Part shown: positions 1 through 5,675 of the stretch, piece by piece
Position numbering within the stretch: position 1 is the first letter of the stretch
How the letters are laid out: each line of letters begins with the position of its first letter
Source: an uncultured Bacilli bacterium
GTDB lineage: Bacteria > Bacillota_I > Bacilli_A > RF39 > UBA660
Direction: 5' to 3'
Assembly (NCBI GenBank): GCA_947624635.1
Contig: CANQLF010000079.1
Span: forward strand, 1-6,301
DNA: 6,301 bases
The notes under the pieces: generated by a model
Told to the model about the DNA's origin: nothing
The model's input: only the letters and a program-made list of their open reading frames with translations
Databases searched by the model: none
Translations under genes and position numbers: made by a program

Positions 1-185
1 CCATCAATATATTCTACATCTATATTTCCTAATGTATAAGATTTTTCTTCTCCTTCATCACTTATTAGATATATTGCCAAACTTGTCCCTGATACTATTA
101 ATACTAAAACTATACTTATAATACCAATTAGTATTTTATGTTCTTTTATATATTTTAATATTTTATTTTCTTTATTCTTAATCAT
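1..185 (-). CDS. Partial secreted or membrane-anchored protein, N-terminal 61 residues
   Basis: An open reading frame starts at the ATG at 185 and runs off the left edge, so only 61 complete codons are visible. A good Shine-Dalgarno site (AGAGGTG, 192-198) lies six bases before the ATG. The protein begins with a Lys-rich cytoplasmic stretch (residues 1-18), then a hydrophobic segment (about 18-41), then an acidic patch (SDEGEEKS) and TLGNIDVEYIDG. The pattern of hydrophobic helix, GT, acidic turn and T-x-G-N/T-hydrophobic-D/V resembles the start of TasA/camelysin-type, SipW-dependent secreted proteins, but this is a weak pattern match on a fragment. It could be any signal-anchored surface protein. 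It has the same orientation as the trmK operon but is separated from it by about 390 bases containing an intron remnant, so it is probably a separate unit. Confidence 0.7.
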   Translation of the reverse strand, partial: MIKNKENKILKYIKEHKILIGIISIVLVLIVSGTSLAIYLISDEGEEKSYTLGNIDVEYID

Positions 186-232
186 AATCTACACCTCTAT
201 TTTATTATTAACAATTCTAAGTAAATTGTCGA

Positions 233-354
233 GTAGACGGCTTCCATCGATAATTCATAAGTTTACGAACATCGACTGCCGTCCCTCACAGAACCGTACA
301 TGCGACTTTCCCGCATACGGCTCTTGATGATAACCCGGATGTATTTCTACACCC
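233..354 (-). mobile_element. Group II intron, 3'-terminal remnant (domain V, domain VI and preceding stem)
   Basis: Read on the minus strand this segment has the conserved 3' architecture of a bacterial group II intron. Domain V (323 to 291) opens with GAGCCGTA, closes with TACGGTTC, has a GAAA-containing apical loop, a two-base bulge on the 3' side and the catalytic AGC near its start. Domain VI (283 to 236) follows: outer stem GACGGC/GCCGTC, middle stem TCGAT/ATCGA, inner stem TTCGTA/TATGAA, and an unpaired GGAA just before the closing strand that could supply the branch-point adenosine. The likely 3' splice site is after CTAC at 233. Just upstream, 354 to 337 folds as a 7-bp stem (one G-U pair) capped by GAAA. 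No GTGYG 5' end, domain I or reverse transcriptase is present, so it cannot splice alone. Its GC content is far above its surroundings, consistent with foreign origin. Domain V is 33 bases rather than the common 34. Confidence 0.85.
291..323 (-). ncRNA. Group II intron domain V hairpin
   Basis: On the minus strand an 8-bp lower helix (GAGCCGTA with TACGGTTC, including one G-U pair) is followed by a two-base bulge, a short upper helix (TGCG with CGCA) and a loop containing GAAA. This is the catalytic core hairpin of group II introns. The upper helix appears to lack one base compared with the usual 34-base form, leaving either a five-base loop or a strained G-U closing pair. Confidence 0.85.
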
Positions 355-460
355 ACTCAACTTCTGTATAATCATACTGTGTAAAATTATATCCACAATT
401 ATCTAATACAATTCTACTTGACCCCCCCCAATTGTCAAGAGTTTTCCACCGTTTTGTGAG
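347..460 (-). pseudogene. Possible C-terminal remnant of the intron-encoded protein
   Basis: A minus-strand frame is open from just after a TAA (463-461) to a TAG at 349-347, giving about 37 codons and ending ...QYDYTEVEWV. It has no good start codon or ribosome site, so it would be a tail of a longer lost gene. The stop lies 23 bases before domain V, where intron-encoded reverse transcriptase/maturase genes often end, and inside the stem-loop at 337-354. I do not recognise the residues as a specific maturase family; the assignment rests on position. The frame crosses an eight-G tract on the coding strand, so the upstream half may not belong to the same gene. It may also be a chance open frame. 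Confidence 0.25.
417..439. repeat. Short inverted repeat around an eight-C homopolymer
   Basis: CTTGAC at 417-422 and GTCAAG at 434-439 are perfect 6-bp inverted arms around an 11-base interior made of seven Cs then AATT; with the last base of the left arm the C run is eight long (422-429). A run of eight C/G is striking in such an AT-rich sequence. It lies at the right-hand boundary of the intron-derived island. It may be the scar of a deletion or a piece of a lost element end. Confidence 0.5.
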
Positions 461-483
461 TTATTTTATTTTTTATTTATTTT

Positions 484-492
484 ATTGTACCA
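484..492 (-). promoter_or_regulatory. Candidate extended -10 promoter element
   Basis: The minus strand reads TGGTACAAT, an extended -10 (TG-n-TACAAT). No good -35 is seen 16-18 bases upstream (TTTAAT at best), so it would depend on the TG extension. It would transcribe leftward through the intron remnant toward the gene starting at 185. The same bases form a small inverted repeat (ATTGTA, CCA, TACAAT, 484-498). AT-rich DNA produces such matches by chance, so support is weak. Confidence 0.22.
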
Positions 493-576
493 TACAATGT
501 TTATTTATTAAAAAAAATTATGTAAATTTTATATAAATCTTATTTTAATTATATAATTATTAATGAATCCTTTACT

Positions 577-1263
577 CTATAAACGTAATTTTGTATTAAT
601 CTTGTTTATAAACTTACTAATTTTTCTTCTTTTAATAAAGTATTTATTTGGTATTTTAGTTAATATCTTTTGTTTTTTTATTAATTCTTTTTTAATTAAC
701 TCTTTAAATAAACTATTTTTTTCTTTAATTAATATAGGACCTAATATTAATTCATGTTTAGTATATTTTACTTTTTTTCTTACTTTTTCAAATAATATTA
801 TAATTGATATAACATTATTTTCTTTAATAATTTTTTCATCAACAATTTTATATTTATTTTGTGTTAAAAATTTTCTAACATTATAAATATTATTATTTGC
901 TTGAATAATTATTTTTTTTGCATTCATAGTTTTATTTATATCATCATTTAAAATATCTACTATAGTTTTACCACCTAATCCTGCAATAATAATTGTATCA
1001 AATTCATTATTTTTTATATTTTTTAACCCATCTGATAATCTTACATCTATTTTATTTTCTAAATTATATTTTTTAATGTTTTCTTTCGCACTCATTAGAG
1101 GTAATTCATTAATATCACTAGAAATTACTTTTACACCTTTTTTATTTAAATAAATATAAATACTTAAAAGAGCGTGATCACAGGCTACATCCACCACTTT
1201 ATCATTATCCATAACGAAATCTCCAATAGTTTTAAGTCTATTGGAGATATTTATATTATTCAC
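577..1263 (-). CDS. trmK: tRNA (adenine(22)-N1)-methyltransferase TrmK
   Basis: This SAM-dependent enzyme makes m1A at position 22 in the D-arm of tRNAs. The 228-residue product shows family features in order: SNRL-K-I near the start, the SAM-binding loop VVDVACDHALL (23-33; DIGCDHAYL-like in relatives), SSDIN (48-52) ending strand two, SDGL (77-80), the AGLGG motif (94-98; usually GMGG), IIIQANN (118-124; usually LQPN), and a Lys-rich helical C-terminal tail (about 170-228) with the family's LGP-L signature at 173-177. The start is GTG at 1263: an in-frame TGA immediately precedes it, so no upstream start is possible. AAAGGA lies eight bases before it. The first eight bases overlap the end of rpoD, implying translational coupling. 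Met in GMGG is replaced by Leu and Pro of QPN by Ala, moderate departures in an AT-driven sequence. Its position after rpoD matches Bacillus. No clear terminator follows. Confidence 0.93.
   Translation of the reverse strand: MNNINISNRLKTIGDFVMDNDKVVDVACDHALLSIYIYLNKKGVKVISSDINELPLMSAKENIKKYNLENKIDVRLSDGLKNIKNNEFDTIIIAGLGGKTIVDILNDDINKTMNAKKIIIQANNNIYNVRKFLTQNKYKIVDEKIIKENNVISIIILFEKVRKKVKYTKHELILGPILIKEKNSLFKELIKKELIKKQKILTKIPNKYFIKRRKISKFINKINTKLRL
1219..1248. repeat. 11-bp perfect inverted repeat at the start of trmK
   Basis: ATCTCCAATAG (1219-1229) and CTATTGGAGAT (1238-1248) are perfect inverted arms separated by eight bases. On the mRNA strand the hairpin begins 15 bases after the first base of the trmK GTG codon, within codons for ISNRLKTIGD. 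There is no U tract after it on the minus strand, so it does not look like an intrinsic terminator. It could damp initiation of trmK or mark an mRNA processing site between rpoD and trmK. Confidence 0.6.
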
Positions 1264-2332
1264 TCATGAAGTCCTTTAATTTTCTAGAACGTGATGGATG
1301 TCTTAATTTTCTTAATGCTTTAGCTTCTATTTGACGAATTCTTTCTCTTGTAACACCAAATATTTGTCCAACTTCTTCTAGAGTTCTACAAGTTCCATCT
1401 ATTAGACCGAATCTTAATTTCAATACTTGTTCTTCTCTATCAGTTAAAGTCATTAATACTGTACTTATTTGATCTTTTAATATTTCATTGGTTGCAAACT
1501 CTTCTGGACTCATATTTCTTTCATCAGGAATAAAGTCTCCTAAATGAGAATCTTCTTCTTCACCAATTGGAGTATCTAATGAAACTGGATCTTGAGCTAT
1601 CTTCATTATTTCTCTTACTTTTTCTACTGGTATTTTCATACGAGCAGCTATTTCTTCTTCTGTTGGTTCACGATTTAATTCTAGCGTTAATTGTCTTTGA
1701 TGTCTAGTCATTCTGTTTATTGTTTCAACCATGTGTACAGGAACACGTATAGTTCTTGCTTGGTCTGCAATTGCACGTGTTATAGCTTGTCTTATCCACC
1801 ATGTAGCATAAGTAGAAAATTTGTATCCTTTAGATGAATCAAACTTGTCCACTGCTTTCATAAGACCAATGTTACCTTCTTGGATTAAGTCTAAGAATAA
1901 CATTCCACGTCCAACATATCTTTTTGCAATACTTACAACTAAACGTAAATTAGATTCAGCAAGAAGTCTTTTAGCTTCTTCATCTCCATTAGCTATTCTA
2001 TGAGATAGTTCTAGTTCTTCTTCTAATGATAATAAAGAAATTTTACCAATTTCTTTTAAATACATACGAACAGGATCATTGATGTTAATATCTTTAGTTA
2101 AAGCATTATCATCAAGTATTAGTGAATCTCCATCTTCATCATTATCTTCATCGTTTGCAGATACAACTTCTATATGATTATCTGTAAGAAAGTTATAGAT
2201 TTTATCTAATGAATCACTATCTAAATCTAAACCTTTCAATTCTTCTGCTAGTTGTTCATATGTAATTTTACCGTCTTTACCAATTACTAGTAAATTTTGC
2301 ATTCTTTCATCTAATGTTTTAATCTCTTGCAC
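1256..2332 (-). CDS. rpoD: RNA polymerase primary sigma factor RpoD/SigA
   Basis: The housekeeping sigma-70 factor directs RNA polymerase to -35/-10 promoters. At 358 residues it is close to Bacillus SigA. Region 1.1 is short and ends in an acidic Asp/Glu-rich stretch (about 59-75). Region 1.2 starts at DPVRMYLKEIG (86-96). Region 2 (about 125-201) includes NLRLVVSIAKRY, LFLDLIQEGNIGLMKAVDKFD and YKFSTYATWWIRQAI (core binding, -10 recognition and melting), then ARTIRVPVHM. Region 3 follows, with a finger-like segment near 255-272. Region 4 (about 287-350) carries the -35-binding helix-turn-helix TLEEVGQIFGVTRERIRQIEAKALRKL in pieces over 317-343, ending HPSRSRKLKDF. The start is GTG at 2332 with AGGGAG nine bases upstream; it overlaps dnaG by 14 bases. 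An internal ATG at codon 11 is the alternative, but has a poorer ribosome site. Conservation of region 2.4 and 4.2 implies normal sigma-A promoter specificity. Confidence 0.98.
   Translation of the reverse strand: MQEIKTLDERMQNLLVIGKDGKITYEQLAEELKGLDLDSDSLDKIYNFLTDNHIEVVSANDEDNDEDGDSLILDDNALTKDININDPVRMYLKEIGKISLLSLEEELELSHRIANGDEEAKRLLAESNLRLVVSIAKRYVGRGMLFLDLIQEGNIGLMKAVDKFDSSKGYKFSTYATWWIRQAITRAIADQARTIRVPVHMVETINRMTRHQRQLTLELNREPTEEEIAARMKIPVEKVREIMKIAQDPVSLDTPIGEEEDSHLGDFIPDERNMSPEEFATNEILKDQISTVLMTLTDREEQVLKLRFGLIDGTCRTLEEVGQIFGVTRERIRQIEAKALRKLRHPSRSRKLKDFMSE
1272..1277 (-). promoter_or_regulatory. Ribosome binding site that fixes the trmK GTG start
   Basis: AAAGGA on the minus strand lies eight bases before the GTG at 1263 and inside the last codons of rpoD. 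Together with the in-frame TGA directly before the GTG it decides the trmK start. Confidence 0.6.
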
Positions 2333-4160
2333 TTTCTTCCACTCCCTTTTTTAAGTTCATGATTTTATTAGCGAGTTCTATTTGCTTTTCTAAATCACTT
2401 TCATTTTTTAAAAGTTCTGTTAATCTTTCAGTTTCACTTTTAAAATTATATTCTCTAAGAACTTTGAAATAATCAGTTATTTCTTCCTCGGTATAATTTT
2501 CATCATAATCATAATTTAATATTTTACCCACTAAATCTACAAGTTCTTGCTTTGAAGAAAGATAATTTAAAAAATCACTAATGCTAATTGTATCATATTT
2601 TTTGACAAAATACATTATTTCTGATGCTAAAAATCGATAAATTTTCGTTGGAAGATATGGAAATACCTTTTCATATTTATAAGTTAGCTCTTTATCGTGA
2701 AGCATATAGAATAGTATTTTTCTTTCTGCTTTAGTATATTTATCTACTATATTAGTATCATTTATAACATTTTTAGATATTTTTTTATTTGTTTTATATT
2801 CATTTGGTCTATATTCATAAGCTGGTGGTGGTGGATAGTATTCCATATTTTCCATTGGAATATCCATATTATTACTAGTATTATTTTCTTCTAGTTTTTT
2901 CCACATTTTATTAATTAGTGTTTCAAAACTTATATTTATTTCACTAGATATTTTTTTAAGAGTAAGTTCTCTTAATATTTCATCATCTATTGTTATTACT
3001 TCATCTATAACTGCATTTATATAATTACTTAAGTCTTCATTATCATTTAAATTTTTACCTTCTTTTAAGTAATTTAATCTAAAATCTAGAAAACTTATAC
3101 AATTATTTAATTTATCTTTAAATTTCTTTACTCCATATTTTATTATATATTCATCTGGATCTAGGTTAGATTCTAATCTTACTACTTTAGGATTAATACC
3201 TATTTTGATTAACTCATTACCGCAAGCAGAAGTAGCTTTATTACCTGCTGCATCTCCATCAAAACATAATATTACGTTGTTGCTTAATTTTTTAATTAAT
3301 GATGCTTGTTCTTTAGTTAGGGCTGTACCCATGGTTGCGATTACATTTTTAATTCCAACTGAATATGCTCTTATAACATCCATGAATCCTTCCATTATAA
3401 TTACTTGATTAGCTAATCTTACTTCATTTTTGGCTCTATGATAGTTATATAGATTTAATCCTTTTTTAAATATTACAGTTTCTTTAGTATTAATATATTT
3501 TGCACTGTCAGTTGTGTTATATATTCTACCACTATACCCTACTATCTTACCTTCTATGTTCCATAATGGAAACATTACTCTATTTAAAAATAAATCTTGA
3601 TAACCATAATCTGTTTTATTACTTATTCCAATATCTACTAAAGTATTTTCTTTATATCCTTTTTTTATTAATAATTTAGTTACACTTTTATCGAAAGATA
3701 GGGCTAATCCAATATTAAATTCTTTGATGATATCTTCGCTTATTCCCCTATTTTTTAGATATTCTCTTGCTTCTTTACCACTAGATGTATTTAAGTTATT
3801 TTGATAAAACTTACAAGTAGTATCATATATTTTATATAATTCATCATAATTATCCTTTTTTTTATATGTATTAACATTTAGACTAATACCACATTTATCA
3901 GCTAATACTTTTAAAGCTTCTACATAATTTACTTTTTCATAATCCATTACAAAACTTATTGCATTACCCTTTGCGCCACATACAAAGCAGTTAAATATTC
4001 CTTTTTCAGGAGATACACTCATAGATGGCGAATGATCATCATGAAAAGGACATAAACCAAAATAATTTCTTCCTTTTTTAGTTAGAGGTATATAAGATGA
4101 TATTACTTCTACTATATCACTTTTCTTTTTTATTTCATTAATTTGTTCTTCAGTTATCAT
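2319..4160 (-). CDS. dnaG: DNA primase DnaG
   Basis: DnaG synthesises the RNA primers for lagging-strand replication, recruited by the replicative helicase. The 613-residue protein is of normal length. The N-terminal CHC2 zinc-binding domain (about 1-100) has ligands C37, H40, C58 and C61 within LCPFHDDHSPSMSV and FNCFVCGAKGNAI. The polymerase domain follows, with the conserved NRVMFPLWNIEGKIVGYSGR (193-212). The TOPRIM part has IIMEGFMDVI (254-263, acidic E257), VIATMGTALT (273-282), CFDGDAAGNKA (299-309, metal-binding D301 and D303) and DPDEYI (334-339). A low-complexity linker with a four-proline run (about 425-470) leads to the helical helicase-interaction domain (about 475-613). The ATG at 4160 is preceded by AGAGGTGATA. 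It lies 16 bases after the HAD gene and overlaps rpoD by 14 bases, the standard Bacillota dnaG-rpoD arrangement. All expected catalytic and zinc residues are present. Confidence 0.98.
   Translation of the reverse strand: MITEEQINEIKKKSDIVEVISSYIPLTKKGRNYFGLCPFHDDHSPSMSVSPEKGIFNCFVCGAKGNAISFVMDYEKVNYVEALKVLADKCGISLNVNTYKKKDNYDELYKIYDTTCKFYQNNLNTSSGKEAREYLKNRGISEDIIKEFNIGLALSFDKSVTKLLIKKGYKENTLVDIGISNKTDYGYQDLFLNRVMFPLWNIEGKIVGYSGRIYNTTDSAKYINTKETVIFKKGLNLYNYHRAKNEVRLANQVIIMEGFMDVIRAYSVGIKNVIATMGTALTKEQASLIKKLSNNVILCFDGDAAGNKATSACGNELIKIGINPKVVRLESNLDPDEYIIKYGVKKFKDKLNNCISFLDFRLNYLKEGKNLNDNEDLSNYINAVIDEVITIDDEILRELTLKKISSEINISFETLINKMWKKLEENNTSNNMDIPMENMEYYPPPPAYEYRPNEYKTNKKISKNVINDTNIVDKYTKAERKILFYMLHDKELTYKYEKVFPYLPTKIYRFLASEIMYFVKKYDTISISDFLNYLSSKQELVDLVGKILNYDYDENYTEEEITDYFKVLREYNFKSETERLTELLKNESDLEKQIELANKIMNLKKGVEESARD
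2342..2347 (-). promoter_or_regulatory. Ribosome binding site supporting the rpoD GTG start
   Basis: AGGGAG on the minus strand lies nine bases before the GTG at 2332 and inside the 3' end of dnaG. The alternative ATG ten codons later is preceded only by GATGAAAGA, which pairs poorly with 16S rRNA, so the GTG is preferred. Confidence 0.55.
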
Positions 4161-4176
4161 CTTATCACCTCTTTTT

Positions 4177-4668
4177 CTATTTTAAAGTTTTAACATTATT
4201 TTTTTCTAAAATGTTACATGCACTTATATATTCATTTATTAAAAATCCATATTCAGAACTACATAGTATTAAATGTTTATTTAATTCATTATATTTTTCA
4301 TAATAGTTTTCATCATCTATAATAACATATTTATCTATTCCGTATTTACTTAGATATTCTCTAATTCCAATATCTCTTCTTATATAAGGTTTAATAGTAT
4401 CTTTAATAACTACTTTATCTACTAAGCCACTATTATATAATTTGTTTTTTAAATAATTAAAGTCACAAGTATTTATATGAGAACTTATAATTACTATATC
4501 TAAATTATTTTCTATGCATAATTTACTTATCCATAATATAGCTTGTTTATTACTAAAACTTAAACTATCTTTAGATAGATATGTAATATTAAATTTACCA
4601 TTTTCATATTTTATAATTCTATTATTTATAACACCATCAAAGTCTAGAAAACATATTCCTTTTTTCAT
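4177..4668 (-). CDS. HAD-family phosphatase, HAD_SAK-like (Swiss-army-knife RNA-repair type)
   Basis: A small 163-residue stand-alone haloacid-dehalogenase-type hydrolase. Motif I is CFLDFDGVINN (6-16), with nucleophile D9 and acid/base D11. Motif II is the Ser in VIISSH (59-64). A Lys/Arg-rich segment, KDTIKPYIRRDIGIREYL (89-106), fits the motif III Lys plus the R-x-x-x-I-x-x-(Y/W)-L element. Motif IV is YVIIDDENYY (114-123), with D118/D119 as metal ligands. The order SSH, then a KDT/TP-like site, then R-x-EI-like, then DDD/E is characteristic of the HAD_SAK_2 group, whose members are often fused to or encoded near RNA-repair ligases. No signal peptide is seen, so it is probably cytoplasmic. 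The substrate is unknown; a nucleic-acid-end phosphatase is an inference from family and from its neighbour uvsE. AGGGGG overlaps the uvsE stop codon, eight bases before this gene, implying coupled translation. Confidence 0.8.
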   Translation of the reverse strand: MKKGICFLDFDGVINNRIIKYENGKFNITYLSKDSLSFSNKQAILWISKLCIENNLDIVIISSHINTCDFNYLKNKLYNSGLVDKVVIKDTIKPYIRRDIGIREYLSKYGIDKYVIIDDENYYEKYNELNKHLILCSSEYGFLINEYISACNILEKNNVKTLK

Positions 4669-4676
4669 AATTCCCC

Positions 4677-5630
4677 CTAAACTATAAATGTCGTATCATC
4701 TATAAATTTGTAATCTGTTTTATATTTTAATTCTCTTACTAATCTAAAAAGTGCTTCATCTTTCATCTTAGCTTCTATCATAACATCGAAATCTCTATTT
4801 ATAAATTTAATAGTTTCTATAAAATTTATAAAATCATCACTATTTATATAATCATTATGACTTCTATAATCCTTTTTTGTTTTATTCTTAGGAGATGAAA
4901 AATGCACTTTAGGTCTAATATTAGTATTATTCCATGTATCAAATATTTCTTTTATATAATTAGAAATTTTTTCACCCCTATTATTGCACATAAAGTGATG
5001 ATAATCAAGTACCATGGGCACATTTATCTTATTACATAAGTCTAATACATCACATACATTATATGTCTTATCATCATTTTCAATTATAATCATTTTTTTA
5101 ATATCATCATCTAATTTATTAAAATTATTTATAAATCTAGTTATACTTTTTTCTTTACCACAGGCACTACTTCCTACATGTAGTACTATCTTTGGATTTT
5201 CAATATTTAAACTCAAAAGAATATTTTTATGGTATTTAAGTATACTAATACTAGAAGATACAACTTTAGTATTGATACTATTTAATACACAATACTCATC
5301 TGGATGTGTATCTACTCTAATATTATATTTACCTATTAAATCTCCAATTATTTTAAACTCATTTTTATATCTATTAACATATTCATAATCTACAGAGTCA
5401 TGAGTTGCAAGTGGAATTAATTTAGAAGTTAATCTATAAAAATGTATATTGTTTTTATAATTATATTTTAAAATGCATTTTAAAGATTCAAGATTAGATT
5501 TAATAATAGTATCTAATTTTAAATTTCTATCTTTATCACTTAATTTAAGATATTCTGTATAAGTTAAAGTTTTAGATGCTGTTATATCTAAAGATTTAGA
5601 TAAAGATACATAACCAAGTCGTATTTTCAT
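4677..5630 (-). CDS. uvsE: UV DNA damage endonuclease UvsE (UVDE family)
   Basis: This TIM-barrel endonuclease nicks DNA immediately 5' of UV photoproducts and some other lesions, starting an alternative excision-repair pathway. The 317-residue protein has the typical prokaryotic length. Family features in order are RLGYVS (4-9), NLESL and IL-YN (46-57), FYRLTSKLIPLATH (64-77), VDTHPDEYCVLNS (106-118), IVLHVGSSACGK (148-159), IIIENDDKTY (181-190), PMVLDYHH (205-212), KVHFSSP (241-247), HNDYI (258-262) and DVMIEAKMK (282-290). Candidate metal or catalytic residues are H77, H109, H151, E184, D209, H212, H243, H258 and E286, with K241 matching the lysine reported as carboxylated in the Thermus enzyme; spacing fits that enzyme as I recall it. 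The start ATG at 5630 has GGTGAT close upstream. It heads the minus-strand gene cluster and is divergent from the plus-strand membrane gene, with only 45 bases between. No residue looks lost, so it should be active. Confidence 0.95.
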   Translation of the reverse strand: MKIRLGYVSLSKSLDITASKTLTYTEYLKLSDKDRNLKLDTIIKSNLESLKCILKYNYKNNIHFYRLTSKLIPLATHDSVDYEYVNRYKNEFKIIGDLIGKYNIRVDTHPDEYCVLNSINTKVVSSSISILKYHKNILLSLNIENPKIVLHVGSSACGKEKSITRFINNFNKLDDDIKKMIIIENDDKTYNVCDVLDLCNKINVPMVLDYHHFMCNNRGEKISNYIKEIFDTWNNTNIRPKVHFSSPKNKTKKDYRSHNDYINSDDFINFIETIKFINRDFDVMIEAKMKDEALFRLVRELKYKTDYKFIDDTTFIV

Positions 5631-5660
5631 TATATCACCATTACTATTATGGTTATAATT

Positions 5661-5669
5661 AAAGGAGGA
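5661..5669 (+). promoter_or_regulatory. Ribosome binding site that decides the start of the membrane gene
   Basis: AAAGGAGGA is a near-perfect Shine-Dalgarno sequence six bases before the ATG at 5676. An in-frame ATG at 5649 lies upstream of it and would place the site inside the coding region, so the start at 5676 is preferred. Confidence 0.85.
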
Positions 5670-5675
5670 ATACTA

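Larger units (their letters stand above)
224..442. repeat. Imperfect direct repeats bracketing the intron remnant
   Basis: On the plus strand AATTGTC-GAGT (224-234) and AATTGTCAAGAGT (430-442) share eleven bases in order, with two extra As in the second copy. The first copy spans the predicted intron 3' splice junction; the second lies just beyond the C8 tract. They bracket almost exactly the GC-rich segment. Group II intron insertion does not itself make target duplications, so this could reflect the internal deletion that removed the 5' part, a composite element, or chance in AT-rich DNA. Confidence 0.35.

Noticed and set aside
204..232. Minus-strand promoter TCGACA, 17 bases, AATAAT before the gene at 185
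   Set aside because: The predicted transcription start would fall inside the ribosome binding site at 192-198, so the message would lack it. The match is probably chance.
484..498. Small inverted repeat ATTGTA/TACAAT as a terminator for trmK
   Set aside because: The stem is only 6 bp, AT-rich and lacks a downstream T run on the minus strand.
563..886. Plus-strand open frame of 107 codons rich in Phe/Leu/Ile
   Set aside because: It lies antisense over the Lys/Asn-rich 3' end of trmK, whose reverse strand naturally reads as hydrophobic codons. It has no ribosome site and trmK is clearly real.
1821..2003. Plus-strand open frame inside rpoD
   Set aside because: Antisense shadow of the highly conserved sigma region 2; no ribosome site.
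3205..3408. Plus-strand open frame inside dnaG
   Set aside because: Antisense shadow of the TOPRIM region of primase.
5014..5388. Plus-strand open frame of 124 codons inside uvsE
   Set aside because: Antisense shadow of conserved UVDE motifs; hydrophobic composition is expected from the complement of AT-rich coding sequence.
5654..5659. TATAAT on the plus strand as a -10 box for the membrane gene
   Set aside because: Transcription would begin within the Shine-Dalgarno sequence, and no -35 is found at the right distance.
5649..5675. Upstream ATG giving a 188-residue version of the membrane protein
   Set aside because: It has no ribosome site of its own and the strong AAAGGAGGA site would lie within its coding region, six bases before the better ATG at 5676.
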